64,000 bases of DNA, taken from Riptortus pedestris (taxonomy: Eukaryota > Arthropoda > Insecta > Hemiptera > Alydidae). Below the pieces are notes generated by a model. The model saw only the letters and a program-made list of their open reading frames with translations, ran no database searches and was not told the origin of the DNA. How positions within the stretch are numbered: the first letter of the stretch is position 1; every line of letters starts with the position of its first letter. Shown piece by piece: positions 1-11,533 of this stretch. The DNA lies in the NCBI GenBank assembly GCA_019009955.1, contig CM032232.1:50122501-50186500 (forward strand), in the 5' to 3' direction. The translations under genes were made by a program, and so were the position numbers.

Positions 1-207
1 ACTTGCCCGACTTCAGCCGTCAGTGCTCTGTGATTTGTCTTTTCACATAAAACGATTAAATACCAAGTTTGGTAACGATCAAACAATAATTTTGAATGGA
101 CCTCATTTTCATCATCTCCTGGGCAGGATCGATGAACATTTGAAGACACTTTTCGAAAATCGCGTCAGGAGTATAACCTCAGTACTCCTCACTTAAGAGA
201 CATCTGC
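1..207 (-). repeat. Family H element, 5' half, cut by window edge
   Basis: Reverse-strand copy of family H. It shows the core (Gs, 'cttcagccgtcag', 'taccaagtttggtaacgatcaaac'), the 'gacctcattttc' block and the 5' terminus as 'catctgctaaaa' at 196-211. It lacks the (AT)n tract usually found between core and 5' block. The 3' part lies outside the window. Confidence 0.75.
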
Positions 208-947
208 TAAAAAAGTAACTGATATACTATTAACAGTTATACAATTTTCGTTAATTATAGCTCAGAAGAAGGATACCAAAGGTGTCCAAAATTGCTATTA
301 TAAAATATAAACTCATCTTCTGATGATTGAGTACTTCTGTAGCCAATACGCTACTATCCTCTACATCATTTAAACCAGTGGATAACTTATGTCTAAATCT
401 AGACTGAAATTTTAGTATTTATCTTCATTTAATGTTAATATTAACTTAAGTAGTTTAATTGTAGGCCTCGAAAATTAGAATACATTTAATCAATACGTTG
501 TAAGAACTGGTGTTTCAGATTCATCCATGTAACGAAGGACTTATGTGGTCCTTACCTCACCTATGAAAAACAATTGTTAACAAGAAGCATGGTTGGAGGT
601 ACCATGAAAATTCTAGCAAAATTGTTGTATCATTTATAATTATAAATTCTGTAGTAATTATAAAGGATTCATGTGGCTTTTCCTTCCGATATGTTAGAGT
701 GAGAAGTATGCGTTATAATATCGCCAAGTGGAGTAACTTGATGGACCAGATGTGGTGGGCATCATTAAAAAGAAATCGGTCAATTATCTATTTCCTTAAT
801 ATTACGAGGAAGATTACGTCAACAGCCTGTTACCTTCACCTTCACCTCCAGTGTAATGTGGGTCGCGGTGTCGTAACAGATGAGCGATGTATAACTCTTT
901 AAATCATAGTGTTAGTCATACTATACTTTTATAAAAAACAATGAGTG

Positions 948-950
<3 letters not shown>
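208..950. other. AT-rich stretch, nothing assigned
   Basis: No repeat family or coding signal recognised. At 822-852 there is a pyrimidine-rich run ending in CAG that resembles a splice acceptor, followed by a short open frame ending at 902. No donor or partner exon is visible, so I do not call a gene. Confidence 0.4.

Positions 951-992
<42 letters not shown>
951..992. repeat. (AT)n microsatellite
   Basis: About 21 perfect AT units. No recognisable transposon sequence on either side. Confidence 0.95.
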
Positions 993-994
<2 letters not shown>

Positions 995-1291
995 CATGTT
1001 ATTACATAGAATGAAATAGTTAATAATTTAATTGATAGATTTGTTAGGATTAGGAAATATGAGTATATAAATGCATCATATCATTTTTTATCTTATAATA
1101 TTTTTTTCTTTTTTATTGAAGAGGATCCCAGTACTTGAGGGGAAAAAATCCAAATATTCAAAAAGGAAGTGAAGAATTTTCAAACATTTTAAGAAGATTG
1201 GTATATTTAACTTGTAATCCTAGTACGCAGATGACAATTAATAACATCACTCTTTAGAAGTGGTAGTACTCCATTTTAAATATGTATTGTG

Positions 1292-1293
<2 letters not shown>

Positions 1294-1346
<53 letters not shown>

Positions 1347-1363
1347 GTGTGTGTGTGTGTGTT
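1294..1363. repeat. (AT)n(GT)n compound microsatellite
   Basis: About 25 AT units directly followed by a short GT run. The reading frames across it are only repeated Ile-Tyr dipeptides. Confidence 0.95.
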
Positions 1364-1689
1364 TTATATCACATGGGGAGCAACTTTATCTTTTTATTTA
1401 TGATTTAGTACGAAAATATTCAACAAGTAACCACATTTTTTACAAAAAAATCGTCACAGAAAAAATCCTGCCTGACGTGTTATTGGTATTAAGTATTGCA
1501 AAGTTAACTTCATTTCTTTCTACCAAGTAATAAAATCACGAAATTTTGTTGTTAGATTTCAATGGAATTGCCTTTCCCTGAACCCATTTCGACTAGTTTT
1601 GAGGGACGTCTGAACGTATGTACGAATCTTGCATAACTCAAAAACGGTTCGCCCTAATATATTAAAATTTCATATTTTGGATTGTTACA

Positions 1690-1995
1690 TCTAGTTGTGC
1701 GTATCCCTTTTTTATTCAAATTGACTAAGTGGGGGGGGGTTATAAAGGATGTAAACAAAAAATAATACAAACTTCTTCGTACCTATAAGAGATACAGCAA
1801 ATTTATATATCATAGAATCTTTTTGTTTATCATAAAAAGCTCTATACATTATGTTCAAAATTTTATCGGTATTTTTTATCTGATGCACTGCAACGGATAT
1901 CTCGTACGTCATTTTCAAATGAAATATTTTTAAACGAAACACATCCAAACATTTTGTTTATTTACTTTATTTGTATACAAGGTAGTCATGTGTCA
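1690..1995 (-). repeat. Family F2 fragment
   Basis: Reverse-strand piece of family F2, recognised by the block reading 'aaacattttgtttattta...tacaaggtagtcatgtg' near 1950-1992. The same block recurs near 8950/9191-9215, 14120-14170, 32700 and 33840. It is preceded by a G run at 1730. Confidence 0.5.
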
Positions 1996-2026
1996 TCCGC
2001 ATTCACTTTTTTTTTTTTAGGTGAAA

Positions 2027-2330
2027 ACTCAAATTTCCAACAGTACGAGAACAAAAACACATTACTTCTAAACAATTTCCATTTTTTATTTAATATATAA
2101 ATTAATGTTCAAATTATGCTACTACTAACAAGTTGCCATCCTTTTCTAACCAGTGTGAGACTGGAAATGTTATTTATTGACTTTGTCACTGTATATATTC
2201 CTATCGCTGAAGCGGTGATGGAACCAATTTAAAATGTTTAATTGAAAACTTGTTTATTTCCGGAATTAGAACTATGAAAAAGAAAACTTTTATTACGTTT
2301 ATACTTTCTATAGCTCGTATCTCTGGATGT
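2027..2330 (+). repeat. Dispersed repeat R4, copy 1
   Basis: About 300 bp that recurs at 6005-6290 in the same orientation. Shared blocks include 'aaaaacacattacttctaaac', a stretch around 'tttaattgaaaac' and one around 'agaactat.aaaaagaaaa'. Copy 1 contains a SINE fragment near 2115-2165 that copy 2 lacks. Confidence 0.6.
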
Positions 2331-2654
2331 AGATTAGACTGAACATTAGTACACATAGCAATCGTGATAGTAGTATTTAAATAAGCTTCCCTTGTGTTCT
2401 AATTTCCGTGGTAGTATTGTAGTTGTACACCTTCTGTCGAGATAGTAGTATAGTTTCGCTATCTTTTATTATGTACATTAGAAATTAGTAACTTTTATAG
2501 GATGAACTGACGAAGAAACTGAAATCAGATAGTTATGTTTTATTTATTGAATGAAATTCATGTTTGTTTCAACTTCTTATATGTTCCATTCAAGACTTTA
2601 GAGTTAACTGAAACCACGTTATCACCCTTTCCAAACACAAAGAGACAACACATT

Positions 2655-3090
2655 TTATTTAGTGGGTTTGTCACTAAAAACACAAGTATAGCTCATGCAG
2701 AAATCAAATCCGAGAGTGGTGCTTACAGAGTTTTGAGTTCCATTATTATGGTTCAAGCAGTTAGTACCGCTAACTAAAATCATTTTATACATTGGAATTA
2801 AGTCATTTTTTTCTTCTATTTATTATTTAGGATCCAATATTCTAATAGAATAACACGGTGAACATTATAAAAAGTTTATTATTTAAAGTTTTGTTGTTCA
2901 TCGATGTCCACTTTGTACTACTAAGGCTAATTTTGAGGAGCTACAGATTGCCAACATTTTTAAGTCAGAGCTGGACTAAAGATTTTATTTAATGAGTTCG
3001 TTACTAAATGAATTTCTATTGCCCAGGTGAGAAATGAACTCACGACTCACTGAAGGACCCACGCCTAAACTCCCATTGCTAACCTGAACA
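2655..3090 (-). repeat. Family S SINE, clear copy at 2904-3090 plus decayed trace
   Basis: Reverse-strand SINE. The tail end 'gtccactttgtactactaaggct' lies at 2907, the body 'atgagttcgttactaaatgaat' near 2990, the B-box-proximal 'attgcccagg' near 3018, and the 5' end near 3088. A more decayed piece with the 'gtcactaaa' block lies at 2655-2780. Confidence 0.6.
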
Positions 3091-4554
3091 TCATGATTAC
3101 TAATTTTAAGTCTTCATTAAAATTTAATTTTATTAGTTCTCTTATATCCAAATTTATTATTATTTTATTAAATTCTCCCCTTTTTTCTTTTCTTTCTTTT
3201 TTTAATATTTATTTAATAATATTTTTTGTATTCAATGATTAATCCTTTTTAACAACTGAGAGTAACTGACCTGCGAGATCAGTAGATTGCCGATGTTGTG
3301 TTCGAGCAAAGCAACATTGGCAACATCAATTAATTAATTTAACTTAATGGGCCGTAATGCGGTAGTTAGTTAAGCTGAGTTTAGTCTGCTGGTGTGTTTA
3401 ATAAAAGCCTTGACTCAGGATGTTATATTTAGAAGTGTCCATTATTATTTAAAATATTATATAGCCTGAAATCAAAATGGCTTCCCACAGTTAGCAGATT
3501 TCCCACTTGCTGGATCAGCAGCTGCCATTGTCAATTCTCCATTTTCCTCTAATAGAAACAATTGGGACAGGGCATGAAATTTAAGGCGGACACGAGATTT
3601 TTAGTGGCAAAAGTCAATAACCAAATTAGTAAAAATAGGGCTTTACAGAACACTGGAATTTAAAAAAAATGCAAATATTTATGTTAATAATTGAGTTAAC
3701 ACAACAATTATTGAACATCAATTTTGTTGCAACAATTGGTATGCAATGAGTGGTGTCCAATGAGGAATACATCCGCTGTATTCAATACATTACAAACACC
3801 AGAAATATAACTATTTCTCCATTATCTTTATGCTGCTATATACGGGTCATCCGTTCGTGTCCAGCACATCTGCTTATTTAACGCAGGTCCTAAATGATGG
3901 GGTTTTTAAATATATTTATTTTAATCGGTGAAATCAGGTATGGACATCTTCTTAAATGAAAATAAGTATAGAATGACAGCGATTTGGCAACAAGAATAGA
4001 CAATTTGGATCAGAAACTAAGATGGAGGGCTAGGCCTGTTCAAATTGCCAAAAGAAGAAATGCATCAGTTAAATCCAAATATATCCAGTTAAAAGAATAT
4101 TCTAATTGCTCAATGATAAATTTAGTCCAATTAAGACTATTTAGGAATCAGACGAGATTTTACAAATAGATGTTTGAAGCAACTTGTAAACATCGTTAAT
4201 ACAATGAATAAATTATCATTATTTACGGGGTATTTAGCCAAATCTTTGGCTAGGCAGGATTATGAAATTTATAAGATAGTCTAACAATTATTAAAAATAC
4301 AATTTATAAAGGATAAACTTTCTTTCTATCATAATTGTTCTGAGGATTAAAGATTTACGTCAATACTTAGCTTCAGGTTTAAAGGAGTTAAATAGTTAAC
4401 CTAGATACTTTTGAGTGGCACACTTTTATTTAACAGGATAATAAGGATTACAATAGATTGTATTCCTAATATTTGGCCAGAACGAAAGGTGGCTGAACTT
4501 TGTCCATTAATCTGCAAAGGTTAATAAATACCATTTGACTCCATTGATTAGTGG
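3091..4554. other. Mostly unassigned AT-rich stretch
   Basis: Only small traces are visible: a family H 3' end in reverse near 3493-3530 ('cagatttcccacttgctgg') and a short stretch at 3270-3330 that resembles repeat R5 ('gccgatgttgtg'). I see no coding signal. Confidence 0.4.
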
Positions 4555-4655
4555 TTTATTTTGTATTTCTAGGGGGACTCTGGCTAGAAAAAGGTGGTGA
4601 ACTGTTGACAACCCGTTAAATTGACTTAGTAGCACAATGTGGTCGTTAATTAAAA
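4555..4655 (+). repeat. Family S SINE, 3' part
   Basis: Body and tail of the SINE in degraded form: 'ggctagaaaaaggtggtgaac' near 4581, 'acaacccg' near 4609 and the terminal 'gtggtcgttaatt' near 4639. The tRNA-like head is missing. Confidence 0.65.
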
Positions 4656-4985
4656 AAATAGGATAAAGAAAAAATTTTCTATACGAATCTTCTGTATCTC
4701 TTATAGGTTCGGAAAAATGTGTAATTTGTTACTTCTCTAATCACCTTGCCCTACGTCGACTTCAATCAGAAGAGAAGGAGCACAACTAGACATTACAACA
4801 GTTCTAAACGTACAATTTCAATATTCTAAGGCTAGCCGGTTTTGAGTAATGTAAGATACATAAAGATTTGCTTAGAAACTAGTATAGATGAATTCAGGGC
4901 GAGACAAAACGGTTAATTCCATTGAAACCAGAAAACCAACATTTTCGGATTAAAATACTTTAATAATACTTTAAGAATGTGCATC
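4656..4985 (+). repeat. Family F2 copy
   Basis: Matches the copies at 7785, 31395, 33820/34395 and 60605. Landmarks in order are 'ttataggttcgga', 'agaggagaaggagcacaa' type block, 'tcaatattctaaggctag', then 'caaaacggttaattccattgaa' near 4907 and a final 'ttaaaatactt'. No reading frame survives. Confidence 0.7.
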
Positions 4986-5088
4986 TTATACATTCTTAAT
5001 AATTTAGACATTTTTTGTATTTGCGCCTCCACCACCACTTATATCAATTATGTTGTATTCAGAGTGCCATATGCATTGATTTAAATAT

Positions 5089-5631
5089 GATCGAGTGGTG
5101 TTTCTGTCATCCAGGTATGTCCAAATGAAAGGTTGTCTTGGTTCCCAAATAAGGTTTCACCTTGTCCTAAAACACATTGTTTACCTAATTCTGCCATACC
5201 GCAACATGGTGGAAATAGTATTGTCCCAATAGAGACTATGAACACTATTGGGTTACACGGAATTTCAACACATAATATAGGCCCTTGTGTTCTCCATAAA
5301 GGCTGTATGAACGAAGGCTTTAGGCCATATAAGACTGTTACATAATATGTCTGAAACGGCCAAGAACCTATTAACAAGCTTACCATAAACGAGAGTACTA
5401 ATTACGTAATATGAAGCAGGCTTATAAATAGCACACAGTTCGGAATATGGAATAGCAGGAGAAGATAGGCCTAATAGGGAAGCCACTGAAATCTTATAAA
5501 CACTTTTAGTAAAGAGCATTTTCGATCCCTGCACCAACATATTGAGCTCACAAATGCCCGTAAGAAAGTGTCATATAGCTACTGGCTCCTCTCGCCATTG
5601 ACAGATTTTGTGCAGGGCAAATAGTGGTACG
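5089..5631 (+). pseudogene. Decayed coding-like region, identity and strand uncertain
   Basis: The plus strand is open from 5089 to 5345 (about 85 codons) with five cysteines and motifs such as LSWFPNKVSPCPKTH. A second plus frame continues to about 5640 with only a few stops and motifs such as CTNILSSQMPVRKCH. This suggests one gene broken by a frameshift and stops. The opposite strand is also open (5081-5386 and 5265-5540), so the strand is not certain. The cysteine-rich look would suit an extracellular or envelope-type protein, but I recognise no family. It is cut by a family H copy at 5632. This is a fossil at best. Confidence 0.25.
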
Positions 5632-5985
5632 TATAATAAATATAAAAGTCTGTCTCACAGGGGCTCCGTTAACTAAACAGATTTCCCACGTGCGCCTCGT
5701 ATTTGCATTTATCTCAAAAATTAAAAGTTCAATGAGTAATATATTTGGCATTTAGACATCAAATAAGTGCTTCAATATATAACAGCATATTTTTAACGTG
5801 CGATGACTAAAAGTGGGGGTTTAATGAACGCCAAAAACTAAAAATTGCAAAAATATCTCGGTTAATAATGAAGATAATGAAAAAATGTACATAACCTCAT
5901 TTATAAAACATTACTTTTGCAATAAGATTGGTACTGTACAACTTTTCGATCAGACGCTTAATAACTGAGATATTTTGAATTATAT
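5632..5985 (-). repeat. Family H element, 3' half
   Basis: Begins with the reversed 3' end (hairpin and 'cagatttcccacgtg' near 5678). It continues through the 'gcatttatctc', 'aatatttggcatttag' and 'aaagtgggggttta' blocks, and ends in the core near 'gagatattttgaatt'. The 5' half is absent. Confidence 0.8.
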
Positions 5986-6004
5986 GATATTATTCTTTTG
6001 GGGA

Positions 6005-6290
6005 GCAACACGAATTTCCAACAGTAGACGAGGTCAAAAACACATTACTTCTAAACAGTTTCCATTTTTTTTATTTAATATATGAAATTATTTTCACTTT
6101 AATGCGGTCTTTCTTCAAGTTAACACCATTTTATAATCACTGAGACTGAAATGCTTTACACTGACGGTGGAAATTGTACAAAAGTAAAATATTTAATTGA
6201 AAACTCGTTTTATTCCTTTTCTGGTTTAGAACTATAAAAAAGAAAAAAAAATTGTATTCCGTTTATGCTTTCTGTAGGATCAAGTACTTT
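6005..6290 (+). repeat. Dispersed repeat R4, copy 2
   Basis: Second copy of the repeat seen at 2027-2330, same orientation, without the SINE fragment. It abuts a family H copy on its left. Confidence 0.6.
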
Positions 6291-7784
6291 AATTACTGAC
6301 AAATTCGTACTAATTAATTCTACTCTATTAACTGGGATGCATTTACCCTCCAACACCTACCAATCCACCTGATGAATTATTATAATGGTTATTATTGTTG
6401 AAAGATTTAATTTATTAGGCCATTAACTCATAACGTTTAACAATTAAAGACTAATAATAGTTTCAATTGGAATATTTCGTGTTCGACTAACCCATTATGC
6501 TATATTAATGTATTGTACAACTGGTCTTATATTAGACTCTCAAGATGGCGGGGTCAAGAGCTATTGGAAATTAATAACTGGCATGAGCTATTATTAACTG
6601 AATTAAAATGAGTAAACCATATTTTCGTGACAATGATTTCGTGGCGAATTTCCACTAATGAAAATAAGCCATTACTGTTGTTAGGTATAATTCAGGTTCG
6701 GGACCAACGTATATTTTCATTTAGAAACCCCCGGAAATAAGTTTTTACTACCTGACAAGCATATACATATTTTTCTAAGATAGATACGACTATAACTCAT
6801 TTCAGTTTAAAGATTTTAATTAGTAACTTATGTAACGTTATGTGTGTGTGAGAGTGAGAGAGACAAAAATGTGTATGCTGATGTCAGTATTCGGAAAGTA
6901 AAATATCACAATGCACCTGATTAAGGTCACTGCCCGAAACATGAGAAGATGTCACAGCAACTGAGAAGCATGCGGGCTCGTATACCGAATGAACAACGAT
7001 CCTTTAAGGTCTTAACAACAGTCAACCATCAAGTCCGCATTTTAACTTTTATTCCAAACAATCCTTTGTTACTGGATAGACGGCTTTTTTTTCTTTGTTA
7101 TATTGTTTAATATTGGCTCACTAAAACTAAAATAGTGTATAATAAATGTGACGTTGATTACCCCAACATTCCTAGTTCAATATGAGCCGAATTATACGGT
7201 TAAAATAAAGCATCTATGAACTATGTCCATTGCCTCTTCAATGTACGAGACTGCATTCGCGTTTGAGTTCAACAGAACTCCTGTAACATACTCAATCAAC
7301 TTTAGACAGGCAATATAACAATGTAATGGATTAGGTAAACAAACACAATCCTAATTATAAAACCGTATCAGTACAATTATATTGACAGAAGGAACAATTT
7401 TCAGGCACGTGTGGCTATAGCTCTATCAATGAATGACAGCTGTTAACTTAATAGCATATTCTACTGAAGAAAATACATATCATGTAAAATATATGCGAGC
7501 CATTCCTAGTAAAATAATAGGTATAATATATTAGTTACATGTGATATATCTTTGGTTCGTTGATAACAAACAGAGCCCAATGACATTTAGATTATATTCA
7601 AGTTATAGCTTTGCTTTGAAAGCAAATTAATCGTACGAGAATAAAATGAATTTATATGTTACCATATAAATTTACTTTAAGTAACGTGGCTGTAAATTGA
7701 AGCCAACACGCCTAGGAGTACGGTATAGATCAAATGAGCATTTTCTTGCCTGCAACGAATCTGCTAAAATTCTTATATTAACCC
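6291..7784. other. Unassigned AT-rich stretch
   Basis: Nothing supported except a short (GT)/(GA) tract at 6841-6865. A segment near 6918-6942 ('cacctgattaaggtc...gcccgaaac') belongs to a hairpin motif class common in invertebrate repeats. Confidence 0.4.
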
Positions 7785-8105
7785 CTAATGATATTTGTGT
7801 GCTCCTATTAAATTAAATATATAAAATGTTTCCGGGCATTCATATAAAATTATTTTTTTTTGAATAGGACATACTAAATCTCCCTTCCAAAGTATCGGAT
7901 CAAAAAATGTAATAGGGTGTAGTTATAGATCTTTTAATGAAAAAAAAAGAGTTTCTAAGCAAATCTTCTTCCTCTGCAATAGGTATTGAGAGATTTGCTA
8001 TTTTATTATTTTCAAACTTCTCCAACCCAGCTCTCACTCAGTCGCTATTGTTTCAGTGCTCCTAAATATCAAATTTACACATTCTGAGGCTAGTAAATTT
8101 TGATT
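7785..8105 (+). repeat. Family F2 copy
   Basis: Includes the 'ctcctattaaattaaat' start, the 'gtatcggatcaaaaaatgtaata' block, an A-run, 'tcctctgcaataggt' and 'gctcctaaatatcaaattt'. It ends near 'gctagtaaatttt'. Confidence 0.7.
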
Positions 8106-8167
8106 TAAAAGGGATAATAAAGTAATAAGTCAAAACCAGCCAAAATTGGTTAAAATGTTATTTATTA

Positions 8168-8357
8168 ATGCCCATGTTTTGCTTTTTTGGTCAATTAGGA
8201 CGGGCTATATACACAGGTTACCAACCTTTTCTAGCCAGGGTGGGACTTAGGATTTTATGAAATGAGATCGTCACTAAGGTGGAAATTAAACCCATCGCTC
8301 CAGGTCTACCAAGTGATATTCAGATCATCTCATTAACTCACATGGATATCCTGAAAC
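8168..8357 (-). repeat. Family S SINE
   Basis: Reverse-strand copy with 'aattaggacgggctat', 'ggttaccaaccttttctagccag', and 'ttaactcacatgg' at the head end. The B box is degraded. Confidence 0.8.
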
Positions 8358-8814
8358 CCATTAAAAAATCCAGAGGAATTAAAGGAAATTTAAAAATATT
8401 TTCAATTTAGTTGTCAGTTTCTGGTGTTAGGGAAATATTTATAGAAGGACATTATGCTTCTTTACAAAAAATAACACCTAATTGAAGCAAGTTGCTTTTC
8501 TAAACAATCATGGTATTTTGACATTTTTTTTTAATTTAATTTTTCTTCCCTCCCCCCTTCTACAGTTACATTTTCACTAATATTATTTTCATCACTCTGA
8601 TGTTTCCAAATAGTACGATATTGTTTGCTTCATATATGACCCCTAGCATGCCAATACTCGCTTTTCAAATCTTATTGGAAATGCCCATTTTGATTCTCTC
8701 TGAACTCATTTTAGAACAGTTTCAGAGTCGCGTATGTGTCATGCTTAACACAAAATGATTCTTAGAATGTAGCAATTTAATATTTGGGATTTTTGTAAAG
8801 TCCAGTTGTGTCCC

Positions 8815-9225
8815 TCTACTTTTGTTTGAAATCGATTAAGGGTGAGGGGGTTAGAGAAGGTCGAAAATTAAAAAAAATTCAAATATTTTTCCATCTGATG
8901 CATTGAGGTGGAGATATTTCAGGTGAAATAATTTTAGAGCACAACAATATGTTTTGTTTATTTAATGTAATAGCCATGTGAGTTAAAGCGTTGACCTTTA
9001 TCTCACATGGTAAACATAGAGTTGGATTCTCGCCTGGGCAAAGGAAATTATTTAATGACGAAATTCATTAAATAACATCCTAAAATCCCACAATGGCTAG
9101 AAAAGGGTGGTAACCTGCAGATAACCCGTCCTAATTAGCCTCAGTTGCAAAAAGTGGGCGTTAATAAGTAATAATAATATTTAATGTAATTAGGGTACAA
9201 GGAAGTCATGTGGTGCCAAGATTTT
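8815..9225 (-). repeat. Family F2 copy split by a SINE
   Basis: F2 sequence runs from about 8815 to 8971 and resumes at 9179-9225 ('gtacaaggaagtcatgtgg'). The break is exactly a SINE with its 12-bp duplicated target, so F2 was present before the SINE jumped. Confidence 0.65.
8972..9178 (+). repeat. Family S SINE with 12-bp target-site duplication
   Basis: tRNA-like head ('agccatgtgagttaaagcg', then 'gattctcgcctgggc' as B box remnant) is followed by the family body and an (AAT)n-type tail. The perfect 12-bp repeat ATTTAATGTAAT flanks it at 8960-8971 and 9179-9190. That is direct evidence of retroposition into the F2 copy. Confidence 0.9.
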
Positions 9226-9313
9226 TTTAAAGAGCATCAATAATAAAATTTTAAAAATATGATGCCTTGGTTGGTGGACATTACTAATATTAATATTTGC
9301 TGTAGAAACTCAC

Positions 9314-9420
9314 AATTTTCTGCCAGGGAGTGGCATGGAGGACCCTAGTCTCGTCGGTCCAGGCGGGAAGTCTCGGGCGATGCATGGCGAGAACACAGAC
9401 ACCGAATACACAGGCAGTAG
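9314..9420 (-). CDS. Candidate first coding exon in a CpG-rich patch
   Basis: The segment 9310-9560 is strikingly G+C and CpG rich against an AT-rich background. On the minus strand a start in good context (GCCATGC) at about 9383 opens 24 codons, beginning MHRPRLPAWTDETRVLHATP. The frame runs into a consensus splice donor GTGAGT at 9308-9313. Upstream on the same strand is a TATA-like TATAAAAC near 9585 and a CCAAT-like sequence just before it. The plus strand also has a 92-codon open frame (9335-9613), and another minus frame could read as an internal exon behind a C-rich acceptor near 9480. The reading is therefore not settled. No family recognised. Confidence 0.3.
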
Positions 9421-9780
9421 TCGTGTGACGGCAGCCCGCTTAGAACTAACCCAGTTAGCCGCCTCCTTTCCTACGGGGGGTGGGGGAGCACCGCGATCTA
9501 GCGGCTATACTCTCTTATCACTGATAACAATCCTTGATAGCTCGCTTCCACCTAGTTGCCTCTCATCTAATCAGCTGGTTTGTTTTATATTGGCTCAATG
9601 TCTTCCAGATTAGAGTATTTATAGGCTAGCCTATCATAATATTAGGCTGTTTGCAGACACAAACACTCACTGCCAGAATCGCATGAAATAGAAATTCTAA
9701 GACCAGGACCTTCTAACCAACTGTAATTGTGTAAATTTATGGAACAAAAATATAAAAGTATATTACATATCCAGATTGAT

Positions 9781-9838
9781 TGTAAAAAATTCGTCACGCA
9801 GGGGCTGCGTAAACGAAGCAGATTTCCCACGCCAAGGT
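9781..9838 (-). repeat. Family H 3' terminus, isolated
   Basis: Clean reversed 3' end with the hairpin 'acgcaggggctgcgt' and 'gcagatttcccac'. It is separated from the rest of a possible copy by about 350 bp. Confidence 0.85.
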
Positions 9839-10184
9839 TTACAAAATATAAATCTACATGCTGGTAACACCACCGTAAATACTAAGTAAATAAATACAAC
9901 CGGTAATCAGAAGTCTTTCAGTCAATAACAAGTTAATAATCTTTACAACGGAAAGCGTCTGAATTGTAAAGAAACAGGTAACCCAACCTCGCAGAGCTGA
10001 ACAGATAAATAGAAATATTCTAAATAGGAATGAAAAAAAAAAATGAAATACCTCAATATAGCATATTAATTTTATTGAAAACTGAAGCTAGTGCTGTAAT
10101 TTATACTGAATTAGAATAATGTAGGATGTTTATCCCGAACACTCAAATTTTAGTAATCCAAGAACAAAAGAAGGGGGGAGGGAT

Positions 10185-10830
10185 CAAGAGAATGCATTTG
10201 CATATTTCTCACAAATTAAAAGTTCAATGAAAACAATATTTGGTATTTAACCTTGTAATGATGTGGGTCATAAGATAACAGCTTATTATTAATATGGCAT
10301 AATTAGGAGTGGGGGTTTACTTTAAGTGGCAAACTATAAAATCCAAATATATCGGTTAATACTTATGATGCAGAAAATATGTATAGAACGACATTTATAG
10401 ATCATTAAATATGCAAAAAGAGTGGTTCTATACAATGTTTTGATCCGATGAGATATTTCGGATAATGTCATCTGAAATTCGATTTTCCATTTCTCCACAA
10501 ATGAGAAGCCAATTTAACCACAAATTCAAATTCAATTTGAAAATCCCACGTATAGTAGAATGGGGAAATCAAGGGGAACAAAAATCCAAAACTCGGTTAA
10601 TATTTACGTTATAAAAAAAATAATTTGACCATAAATTGTAGGAAAATAAATTAAGGTTGATTATACAACATTTATCGATCGCATTCAAGATAACATACAT
10701 TTCCATTTCTTTATTTTAACTTCCTCTAATTCCCCCTGTTTTTGGACTGATTAAGACCACTAAACAAATTTTATCTTTAGCTTTATATGAATCGTTTAAC
10801 ATTGGTAGGAACGTCATTTATACTCAACTA
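10185..10830 (-). repeat. Family H interior, two stacked decayed pieces
   Basis: 'aaagttcaatgaaaacaatatttggtattta' type block at 10218, 'aggagtgggggtttac' at 10306 and 'gttctatacaatgttttgatccgatga' at 10425. A second, more decayed core piece runs to about 10830. Confidence 0.7.
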
Positions 10831-10894
10831 AACTTGCAACAAGGTTTTTTTTTATATATAATTTTTTGCCTTGTATCATATTAGCTGCCACATT

Positions 10895-11001
10895 TAGAAT
10901 TTCCCACTATCAGATTTCAGCCGTTGTCAAACTGACTTTAGTTTTACTTGACATGGTTATATATCAAGTTTGGACCGGTAGAGCGTCAACGGAGAAGTGT
11001 G

Positions 11002-11061
<60 letters not shown>

Positions 11062-11062
11062 T
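10895..11062 (-). repeat. Family H core with (GT)n
   Basis: Core sequence 'gatttcagccgttgtcaaactgac...catcaagtttggacc' leads into 'gtagagcg' and then a (GT)n tract at 11005-11058. The GT tract sits where other copies have (AT)n. Confidence 0.75.
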
Positions 11063-11239
11063 GAAGATACTAAGAAATTGATCGAAAACAAGATCACTAG
11101 CTCAATATCAAGATCCTTAGCAGGTATCTGCTGAAATGCTAATATCAATTTAGGCGGTTGGTTTTAACTGACTCCAGTAAAAACAAGGGTGAACTTGATT
11201 TTTTGTAGAAATAAATATGACAGGTTTACTGAAGGGAAC

Positions 11240-11510
11240 TTATAGATGGAAATCAGGATTGCTTCCCTGCTCAAAAGGTAATCGAGGGATTCTTTTTTGT
11301 AGCCCTTTATCACCGGTCTTCTTGACATTTATGAGCAGACTTTTGCGATTAATTCCTTCGACATCGCCATGTTTACGAAAGTTTAGGATTCTTAATAGCT
11401 CGCACAGTTGGTTCATCACTTTCATACATCAGCATTGTTAATGAGTACGTGGTTCGGCCTGAGTACGCAGATACAACTGTGTCGAGATGGCATGGTTTTG
11501 CATTTTTAAA
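11240..11510 (-). pseudogene. Decayed coding-like region of unknown identity
   Basis: Two overlapping minus-strand frames are open. One of 61 codons ends at 11240 with motifs such as VEGINRKSLLINVKKTGDKG. The other lies upstream, roughly 11373-11500, with motifs such as YSGRTTYSLTMLMYESDEP. Both look protein-like and would join through one frameshift. Base composition is somewhat richer in G+C than the flanks. The plus strand is open as well (11217-11441). I recognise no family; an old retroelement or gene fragment is possible. Confidence 0.25.
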
Positions 11511-11533
11511 TGAATTTAAATAATATCTAACTG

